From the NCBI GenBank assembly GCA_028015205.1, contig CM051511.1, positions 30,372,001 through 30,436,000 on the forward strand: a DNA stretch of 64,000 bases, in the 5' to 3' direction. A program made the position numbers and the translations under genes. This DNA comes from Mytilisepta virgata (Eukaryota; Mollusca; Bivalvia; Mytilida; Mytilidae). The notes beneath the pieces are model-generated. The model saw nothing but the letters and a program-made list of their open reading frames with translations, was not told where the DNA came from and searched no databases. This document shows positions 55,051 through 64,000 of this stretch, piece after piece. The first letter of the stretch is position 1. Every line of letters starts with the position of its first letter.

Positions 55051-56930
55051 ATAACAAGAAAAATAAATGGAAATGGTGAGCTGTCAAAAGGGGCGTAAAG
55101 CGACTTAAATGTATGAAATACACAAGTCGAACAAAACCAAATATAAAATCGTAAAAAACAACAAACTAAAAAGTTAAAAATACCCAACGTTTCACTAAAA
55201 AGTTAAAAATACCCAACGTTTCGAAACGTTAGAACCATTGTCTTCATGAAACTATGAAACGTTGGGTATTTTTAACTTTTTAGTTTGTTGTTGTTTTTTA
55301 CGATTTTATATTTGGTTTTGTTCGGCTTGTGTATTTCATACGAATTCTAGTCAAATCGGCACCTAGTCAAATCGGCACCTGGTTAAATCGGCACCCAATG
55401 TAGTCATTTCGGCACCCATGATAAATATGTTGAATATATATATTTTTTCAGTATTTTAAGCAAAAAGATTAAAACAAAGACGGTGTTGTCCAGAAATATT
55501 GACTTATTAACATTTTTGGGGGTATCTGTATGTTTTTTTTTTCGTTCAACTTAATGTGTATTCGAGGTATTGGATATTTGTTATGCATGTTTTAACCAGG
55601 AGGTTTCATTTCTAATATCTTATTAAACTAAAGTATACATGTAATCTAATCACATTTTTTATTCAAATTTCAAAAATTATGCGCTGTTATTAAAAACTAG
55701 ACAAAGTGATGCCCCCTGCACTCAACTCTGTGAAGTAACTGTATTACGGAAGGACGCACGGACAGGTGTAAAACAAGATGCTCCCACTTTTTTATTGCGG
55801 GGGAATAAAATTTTGCAAATAAAACTACTGAGGCAAATTGCCTTAATGGAAGCTACGCCACTGTTGCATATTCTAAAGACCAGTAAACAAACGATTTTTT
55901 GTGTTGTATTTTTATCCTCTCGATTGAAAAGCATCAGGACATGGATGTATTGTTGGTAATATAAAAACGAGAATTATGATCAAGGAGCTACTCCGCACCA
56001 CAACTAAAATAGTGAATTGGGTATAAAAGAAATTATGAAATTGAGTTAAGCTTTATGTTGCTCAGACTGTGATTCTTTCTAAGATGACCACGGAACACAG
56101 ATACGGAAGAATAAGAAGAGTCACACTCGGGGCACTTGTACATATATTTGTATACGAGTCCTAGAAATATCCTATTATAACCGTGTGACATATCCCGATA
56201 GTATTATATGATCCCTGTCAGGGCATATAATCAAGCCCCCTTACTGTACCCCTTCATAACTACTAAAACAACAATATTTAATTATGTGATTTTAAGAATG
56301 TTGGCACTCAGGGAACACACACCGTGTCGTCTGACATTGTGATAGTGATGAAAGGGACTCATAGTTTTCCCTTTTATTGCTTCTAATTTTCTCATGATAA
56401 AACAACAGCTTGGGTAATGGCTTCATTGTTTTTTATTTAAGTTTTTGAAGAAAAAAACATCAATAACTACCTGTATAGAGTTAAAACAACAAACAAGTTA
56501 ATTATTTAATTGATAAAAGTTATTAATTAATTAATTGAAAAGAAAACTTATCAAAACATCATTCTAGAATGTTGAGAAAACTTCAAACAATTAACTTATG
56601 TATTCTAACTGCTTAATAACATGTGATGATTTTTAACGATATAGTGAATGATAAAATCCAACCCCAAAATTTAGAATTATTTATATATATTATATCAAAT
56701 ATCTATACATATTTATACATATTTAGAATTATTTATATATATTATTTCAAATATTATTGGATGCCGAATTGACTATTAATAGGTGCCGATTTGACCAGGT
56801 GCCGAGTTGACTTTTTCTATATGTGCCGATTTAACCAGGTGCCGATTTGACTTGTACCCATTTCATACATTTTAGTCGTTTTACGTCCCTTTTGACAGCT
56901 CACCATTTCCATTTATTTTTCTTGTTATAT
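55051..56930. repeat. imperfect palindrome split by an insertion
   Basis: The left arm 55051-55193 (AATAAATGGAAATGGTGAGC, CAAAAGGGGCGTAAAGCGAC, AACCAAATATAAAATCGTAA, AGTTAAAAATACCCAACGTT) is matched inversely by 55254-55341 plus 56869-56930. A 26-bp duplication of the AAAAATACCCAACGTTTC end sits at 55197-55222. The right arm is interrupted by the element at 55342-56859. Confidence 0.75.
55342..56859. mobile_element. 1518-bp inverted-repeat element with 9-bp target-site duplication
   Basis: ATTTCATAC stands at 55333-55341 and again at 56860-56868. The ends are GAATTCTAGTCAAATCGGCA and, inverted, GGGTACAAGTCAAATCGGCA. Three or four copies of AGTCAAATCGGCACCT lie inside each end (55350-55412 and 56768-56850). 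The uninterrupted opposite arm of the surrounding palindrome shows the empty site. A 9-bp duplication suggests a Mutator-like mechanism. No transposase is present. Confidence 0.85.
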
Positions 56931-58120
56931 ATTGAAACATTTGTTATGATATCAACCAGAAAATTGAACCTGAATCTTCCTCTGTGCTTTATAAAAATCT
57001 GCAGAAATTTATAAAATCCTGACCGGAATTCTCCAGAGTGGCAAAAAAATCTGACCCGAAATCTCCGCCAGTTTTGTAAAATGCCGCACGTCCCGTATCT
57101 AAATATCATTGAGTTGCACCCCCCCCCTACTGTAGCACTTGTAAAACGTTTTTTTTTTTCTAGAGTATTCAGAATCAGAGTGTAAAAAATGTTTTATCAT
57201 TTTAATTGAGTTAATGTTCCGAAACCATTTTTAACTAAAGAAACCCACAAAGAAGTAAAAATATCTTCAAAATATGCAATATAAAGGAATGATACAAATG
57301 CAAGAAATATCTTATAGATTAAGAACACTTTTCTTCAAGAATTTTAAAAGCTTAATAAAAAGTTAATTATTATATCTTGTTTATCTGAATTTATATTTAT
57401 TTTTACATTATTATAGATTGGGTAAACATGGATAAGGAAGAAATGTTTCACCTCATGGGAATATTCTTCAAAGTGAAAAAAAAATCATTCTATGCTTTTG
57501 AACTCGCCATAAACTTTTCTCCATTAACATTTATTTTTTTAATTTTTCTTTCGTTTTTCATTTTGACCTTTCAAATTTTTTTTCCAAATCAAGGGATTTT
57601 TTATTGTTTTTAATTGAACATCGTTACGTTATTTCTGATAGTTACATGTACATATGAATTTAGAACCGTTAAAAAAGTTTTACAGACAGAACAAAGCAAA
57701 AAAAAAACATCACATTTTATTCTTTAACTAGCCTTTGTGGTTTATTTTATGTCCAAGTGTTTTTTTCACTAACATGACGTCATATTGGGTATAGAAACTG
57801 TTCTTAATTTTTACTATTGATGTTGCTGAACTTGAGTTTCTCAGTATTATTATCACGGGGTGGTAATTCGTATAGTCAGGAATGATGGAAAGGTCACATT
57901 CGTCCTATCACTATACTGCCAATGTCTCATACAGCTACATTGTATATATACTTTAAAAAAAATATGCACAGTAAGCACATTTGTATAGTAAAAAATTATC
58001 TCATTATTTAACTGTGAAGACAGCCATATTTATGACAATGTAAACTTTTTGACAACAATATATGTGTATAAAAGACAAAATAGTTTGCGTGTCAGTTGAA
58101 CAAAGGTGAAAGTAGCTTAC
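56931..58120. other. stretch right of the GMC gene, nothing recognised
   Basis: AT-rich with a C run at about 57120. The 61-codon plus frame at 57428 is low-complexity. Confidence 0.4.
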
Positions 58121-58190
58121 CTTTATAGTTAATTGGTTGTTACCTGGGCTCAACGATAAGACCTAGATGCACTGTCCATTATCAACGAAG
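58121..58190 (-). promoter_or_regulatory. possible 5' leader exon and TATA box of the GMC gene
   Basis: On the minus strand TATAAAAT (58219-58212) is followed about 90 bp later by a consensus donor ATAAAG|GTAAGC (58121/58120). The GMC gene needs a noncoding leader exon to the right of 54477, and this is the best-looking candidate. Placement is inference. Confidence 0.3.
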
Positions 58191-58555
58191 GTGATTAGCA
58201 TCTTGTGCAATATTTTATAATTGTAGATTAACAAACTAAACAGGACGATTAAAGTATTATCCTTCATTCATTTATTATCGTTATACAAATTTTCGTGACC
58301 ATCGAAACAAACTGTTACATCGAGGTTACTTGTTTTCGTACTTTGTTCAGTTCATAACATTCTAGAAAATCACCCGCACTGGGAATTTAAAAAACACGAC
58401 AGAGCATTGGAATACAAAAGTTACTCTCATTTACGAACGCATATTGATGTTTAATTTCTACATGAGAACTCCACAAGCTCGAAGTGGTCGGAAACTGATT
58501 AGCAAAGGGGCACGAAGATGATCACATAATTACTTCCGTTCAGAAGGACCAGAAT

Positions 58556-59446
58556 GGGGCCAGGTTTTCGAAGATGTCATATGACCAGGACATATCGTAA
58601 GATGGTCTTACGACGTGTCGCAGTCATAAAATTTGTTTTCGAAAGGGTCGCAACTTGTGACATGTCACAAAGTTACGACACCAAAGAAGGTGTCGTAAGA
58701 TGGTCTTATAATGATCGTATATGTATAGAAGCAGGAATAATTCGTTAAGCGTGAATTTGAATGTTCGAACCCTAGGTATTTCTTATTCATATTAAAATAA
58801 AGTAGACCGAAAAGCTTTTACAATGGTTTTATTGATCCATGTTAATAGATTGTCACATTCCATAATTGATTTACATGTACATGCATGTTACACATGTAGA
58901 CTAAACGTATATGCATTAATCATTTTTAAAAGGCTTTTAAAATTAAAACTAATTAAACGTTATTTTTTATCTATTTTTTCTTCATTTAGTTACATGTACT
59001 TTTTTTAAACTAAATTACATACTTTGTTAAATCATTAAAACTTTCATTAGTTGTCATTACTGACTTGCGAAGATCATACGATCGTCGTAACTATGATTGT
59101 CATAGGATACCTTTGTTTTACATCATACGATAGTTCGTAAGACCATCATAACTTAGTCGCAAGTAATGTCATACATGCAAGATATGTCTTACGATCAATC
59201 TTACGATACTTTCGAAAAACTGGCCCATGTACTTTTTAAAAAAAATTAAATTGTATACTTTGTTAAATCATTTAAAATTTCATTATTTGTCATTACTGAC
59301 TTGCGATTGTCATAACTATGATGGTCTTAGGATACCTTTGTTTTACATCATACGATAGGTCGTAAGACCATCATAACTTAGTCGCAAGTAATGTCATAAG
59401 ATATGTCTTACGATCAATCTTACGATACTTTCGAAAACCTGGCAGC
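58556..59446. mobile_element. inverted-repeat element with duplicated right end
   Basis: GGGCCAGGTTTTCGAAGATG at the left is mirrored by ACTTTCGAAAAACTGGCCC (to 59226) and again by ACTTTCGAAAACCTGGC (to 59443). The last ~230 bp occur twice in tandem (58992-59225, 59226-59446). The interior is full of TCGTAAG, TCTTACGA and CATCATA words. No transposase. Confidence 0.75.
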
Positions 59447-59874
59447 ATAGTTTTTACGTTTGGGTAATAGAATCTAATAACAGAAACGTATTCTCCTGTT
59501 TTAGGAACAAATGGGTAATGGAGAAGAATACCTGTGGAAATGGGAGGAGCGGAAATGATGCGCAGCGTTAAAACGGAAAGGATGATCCCTATGGCCGTTT
59601 AATTAATGGTCTTTGTTTTTAAATGTGCATAACAACGTGGTATTTTTCGCATTTCTCTGCTACTCTCACTATTCTCTACTTCGTTTTTTGTTTAAATCTT
59701 CGCCTTTATACTGCTTATATTTAGGTCTTTTGGATTCTATTTTATTGTCAGTTTTTACTGTTTCCCTTGACATCATTCTTTTGTTCTCATATCCATTTTG
59801 AATTACCATTTAATCAAAAATAATAGGTTTCGCTAAGCACAGTATGATACTACCGCAACATGTCGACAGTTATT

Positions 59875-60255
59875 TACCGTAAAAGATAAGAAAAGCCTGC
59901 TGAAAGCACTCATAAAGATGAATTAAAAGAAAACATCTCCACTGAAATCGGAGAAAACAATAAAATAATATGTTTCCGCGAAAATTGCTAAGTTTGATCC
60001 TTTTCAACTCTTGTATCTTGGAAACGATAAAAGATAGAAAAAAATCATCAAGATGAATTGAAAGAAAACCCCCCCAAAGAATCGAATGAAAAATAAAAAA
60101 TATACATATCAAGCCACATTTCCCTTTTGCCCCTTTAACCCCATACCTCAAAGTCAGAAACTGTAAAAGACAGAAGAAATCTGTTAACATAATATTAATT
60201 ATGTTGATGAATTGAAAAAAATGTATAATTGAAATCGGAGAAAAAATAACAATTT
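59875..60255. repeat. three diverged ~155-bp tandem copies
   Basis: AAGATGAATTAAAAGAAAAC with CTGAAATCGGAGAAAA, AAGATGAATTGAAAGAAAAC, and GATGAATTGAAAAAAATG with TTGAAATCGGAGAAAA recur at about 59916, 60050 and 60205. The 106-codon minus frame here is a product of the repeat. Confidence 0.55.
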
Positions 60256-62869
60256 TAGGTGTCCTGCAACATGACTAATTTTTGGCTTATCTCTGCAGTT
60301 GTTGCACAAACTTTTATTGTATTTTTTTATGACAAACCACTAAGAAATATGATCAAAATCTGACAAGAAATAAAAAAAATCAAAAATGTAGGTGTGTCTC
60401 TTTTTAGGCTCCTTGCTTCTCTAAAACGGTAAGATACGGTGCAAAAACGGTCGCTAGGAATTTGTTTTTTATATTTAAAAATTTCTTTCCTATTTTATAC
60501 TTGTCAAATGTAAAATGTAATTAAAAAATTCGAATGCATCCTTTAAGTATTTTTTTTAGGGTTGTAAAAGCCTTGGCCGTGTGCATATATTTAGTCTAAA
60601 GCGTCCTCCGTCGATATTATTTCACTGGGTCCATCTATAAGAATGCAAAGTACCAATTCCGTTTCTATGTTAATCTCCATATGGGGGTACCAAGAAAATT
60701 TCATAAAAATAAAAAATAATTTCTTAAAAAATAACAGCACCTCAATTAATTGGAAATGTATCCGATTAAATTCATAATTGACAATTTCTTTACTCACTGC
60801 TAATCTGGAATTTTTGGAACGAAAATATAGACATATTCAACTACATTTTAACTCTAAGTGAAGACTTCTTTTTTACACAAAAACTAATTAACGATTTGAA
60901 GTGGGTGAGATTTTTCTGTCTTGTACATGGATGGGTGAGAAAAGCTCTTTGCACAATTGCAGAATCAACTTTAACTTTCGATTTCACATCAACAATTCTT
61001 CCTTTATATAATTTTGTGAACATCCAGTTTCAAAGTCCATTGACAATTTTATACAATTATCAATCTTTATTGAATTGGATTACATTTTCAAATGTGAAAT
61101 ATAGTACTTTAGTTTATGAAATAACTTACTTGGTTAGAATCAATAAAATTTACCATGACCTGATATAAACCCCTTTTACCTTCGTTATCTTTTTCGCCAA
61201 ACTGATTTGATATCACTTTAATCAAATTAACAAGTAAAATCAACACAGTGTCATGCAATATATGCGCAACAAATTAGGCCACTGCAAATAATTTTTGTAA
61301 GTACTTTCCAAGACGTTTTGATTAAGTAAAATATAACGTTTGCGGTTTTTATTATTTTTATATAATTATTTCACAATCGTTTCTGTATGTCGTAGTTGTT
61401 CTGTTTCTCTATCATTGGACACTATATGTTGGGTGCCTTATAACAATGTATAAGAGACAAGAACTGTTTACCAATCCAGCATCCCCTGAGTTCATTTTTT
61501 TTCTTTTTTCGTGTTGTGTGTTTCTGTTGTTAGATTGTTCTCGTCTTTCTCCTTCTGGGTTTTTTTCTTTGGCTCTGGACTTATGACTGACGGGTGCCCT
61601 TCGGATTTTCGTCTCGCATACGACGAAATGCATATACAACCGTCGGGCCAAATGTCGTAAGACATCGCCCTCTTATTCAAATGCTCGATTCTTTTGGTGT
61701 AGCATTTAAAACTGCTTGTCGTCGTTATAATATACAATGTGTCAGTTATATCCTTGAATGAAGAAAATGGCGGGAGATAATTTCAGCGATCTCCCCTTGA
61801 CCCGTAAGGCTAAAGGGAGGTGATTTGATTATCTCCTCTGGACAAGTTGGTTAAGGGAGATATCTTAAGTGATACTTTTCATTGTCAACAATTTTATGCA
61901 AACAGCAATCATCGGTCGAAGACATTTTTTGAACCATTCTTTAAATTCTTGTAATTTTTAGATATTAAACACAAGAGAAAAATTTTCTTAAGATTACAAT
62001 TTAATGAATAAAAAAAATGAGCTCGTAGCATAAACGAATTAGATTTAAGAGTAAATTTATATTACTAAATATTAAATATTTATCACTTATACTTTGGAAC
62101 ATATATAATCTAATGATATAATGTTTGCGTTCATTAACTGATATTGTTTTATTTTTGAATAGATAATATGAGGAAAAATTTATCTACATATTGACTCATG
62201 CTTCATACCCTTTTATTTTCATAATAAGATAATTTCAAATCAAAAAAATCCACACTATTGAAAGCTTCTTCCCACTCCCGGACAATAAATTCATTTGCAA
62301 CCTGGGAATATAGAAAGTATTTTAATTTGGTATCTACATCCTTTATTAAATGTACTTTGATATTTTGGAATTTTTATTCGAAGCGGTGAAACTAGATTTT
62401 TTTTTATCTTTGATAGAATCCCGTTACATAACCAGCAGTCAGTGGCCATAAATGAGTTTCCACTTGGAAATTTTCCTTTGTGTTGAAGATTACGTGCATA
62501 AAGCGATCGATTGAGATGCGAAAATTCATGAGTCTACTTTAGTCAATCCAATATTCATAACTTTTTAATATAATTTTATAAAGTAAAGTATAAAACACTT
62601 CATATGTATATAATGTGTTTGTATTGTGTTGTTTTGCATTAATGACCCATTTGAGTTTTTGTTCTGTTCTGCATTAAAGTTATATTTTACAATTAAAACT
62701 ATAAGTTTCAAAATTTGTGTCATAAGGTTATTTTCGGCGCATGACATTTTAGCGGAAATTTTGTCTTATTTTAATGAAATTGTATTGGTGGGCAGAGAAA
62801 TATCTATAATTTTTGCTGATAACATTAAAATATTATAATATATTTTGTGGCTTTTAAAATTTTAAATAC
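60256..62869. other. no gene supported
   Basis: Opposing frames over the same bases (60841-61168, 61412-61737) have no recognised motif or splice support. Nothing else stands out. Confidence 0.4.
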
Positions 62870-63030
62870 AAAATTTTTTCCCATTTGTAATTTTGACACG
62901 CATAAAATCTTATTTATGTTTAAATAATTATTTCTCCAAAAGTGTGATTGATCGTAAAAAATTTTTTTCCCCATTTGTAATTTTGACACGCATAAGATCT
63001 TATTTGTGTTTAAATAAGTATTTCTCGATG
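62870..63030. repeat. two-copy tandem duplication of ~92 bp
   Basis: CCCATTTGTAATTTTGACAC then GCATAA and TCTTATTTNTGTTTAAATAA occurs at 62880-62935 and 62972-63027, with TGATCGTAAAAA between them and again at 63091. Confidence 0.8.
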
Positions 63031-64000
63031 GTGGGAACCACAAAAAAAAATCAAAATTTATCCACAGAAACTTTAAATGTTTCTGAGATTGATCGTAAAA
63101 ACATAATAATTGTAGAATAAGAAATAACATCAGGCCCGACATGAGGAAAGTATTTTGAAAAAGGTGGTTTGATATGAATTGTATAGTATAGCCACCGACT
63201 GTACTTTTATAAATTAGTGACCAGGCGCGAATTCAAAGGGGGGAGGCGGACCCGGTGTACGCCCCCCCCCCCCCTAAAATTGGAAAAAAAATAGGATTTA
63301 TAGCTTGAAATCTTAAGTTTTCTCTGATTTTACCACAAAAAAATCTAGTTTAAGCCCCTCTGATCCGCCCCTGGTTACTATGTGTGCCAAGGTTATTTTA
63401 ATGTTGCAACATATTTTTTTTCTGTCAGTACTTGTCGCATATAATTCTGCTAGTCTGGAGAATATATCATGCCACTTACATGCGGAAGTCAACCGAATTA
63501 AGAATACCCAGCGATCGACCCTGACCAATATTTAGTTTATCTTTACCTCACAAAGGTAATCTGGACGGAGGCGTTTCTTACTGCAAGGTAAGAAATTCAA
63601 TGTGAAATTTGCAATTTAATCGTTAAGCATTTTGTAACTACTAACAATTGTGTTATTTAATTTTCATGATTTATTTCTATTTTTGTCTCAGTGATTTAAT
63701 TTGTAAAGAGAAGAAAATTAGGCTGAGATGAGAAAATTGGGTCATCGATATTTTCTATTTGTATACGAAATTCAAGTTCATTGACAGTTTGTGTTTGTGG
63801 TTTATATAAAGGTCATTAATATTCTCAAATTACATGTATTCATTTTAACTACCTGGTACACATATAACTTTCAGCTAATTACATAAATATGCTGATTAGG
63901 CAAATAATGAATGCAGAAAGATAGAAACAGTGGATAAAGATCACTATACACATTTTCCTGAATGTTAGTATCACAGGAATGCATATGTACATTGTACACT
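63031..64000. other. window end, no gene supported
   Basis: A C run of 13 lies at about 63263-63275. A donor-like TGCAAG|GTAAGAA at about 63584 could end a leader exon of a gene beyond the window, but no coding frame supports it. Confidence 0.3.

Noticed and set aside
60841..61168. Frames on both strands (60 and 90 codons)
   Set aside because: One minus stretch looks mildly protein-like, but start, splice sites and family are lacking.
1..64000. CRISPR array, operons, rRNA, prophage or bacterial insertion sequences
   Set aside because: None seen; the split genes, SINEs, LINE and Tc1 remnants mark a eukaryotic nuclear genome, and the regular repeats here are transposon subterminal arrays, not CRISPR.

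Overview
The window looks like nuclear DNA from a bivalve mollusc, probably a mytilid mussel. It is AT-rich, has long introns with GT/AG boundaries, and is crowded with short transposon remnants, tRNA-derived SINEs and Tc1-like copies. Two interrupted genes can be joined exon by exon with matching splice phases. The bivalve call is an inference from the gene families and repeat style; no species-diagnostic sequence was checked.

Layout. (1) 401-30252, plus strand: an eight-exon gene for a 550-residue single-pass membrane receptor. It has a signal peptide, one short cysteine-rich EGF/MEGF-like module, a Thr/Glu-rich stalk, a membrane helix and a 360-residue acidic tail with many tyrosine motifs. 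Its introns hold most of the repeats on the left: a Penelope-like reverse transcriptase remnant, a GGGAAAC satellite-like array, SINEs, several inverted-repeat elements, a dead Tc1 copy and two unrecognised coding-like fragments. (2) 30.5-42.8 kb: no convincing gene. It holds a TTAA-flanked MITE, a 1.77 kb foldback element with a nested insertion, a second dead Tc1 copy, and two copies in opposite orientation of a ~165-bp-period repeat element, one of them with both ends. (3) 42844-54475, minus strand: an eleven-exon gene for a 606-residue GMC (glucose-methanol-choline) FAD oxidoreductase with an N-terminal membrane anchor and an open frame throughout. A possible TATA box and 5' leader exon lie near 58.2 kb. 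Its introns hold a MITE 11 bp from a splice donor, a LINE 3' end, a SINE and a second TTAA MITE. (4) 54.5-64 kb: an imperfect palindrome split by a 1518-bp element with a 9-bp target-site duplication, an inverted-repeat element with a duplicated right end, and small tandem repeats.

The two genes are convergent (plus, then minus) and share no obvious function. The receptor is probably a cell-surface recognition or signalling protein of the MEGF/CED-1/PEAR kind. The oxidoreductase probably acts on an alcohol-like substrate at a membrane. The most unusual features are the receptor's reduced ectodomain joined to a long tyrosine-rich tail, and several non-autonomous elements whose subterminal regions are arrays of short repeats.
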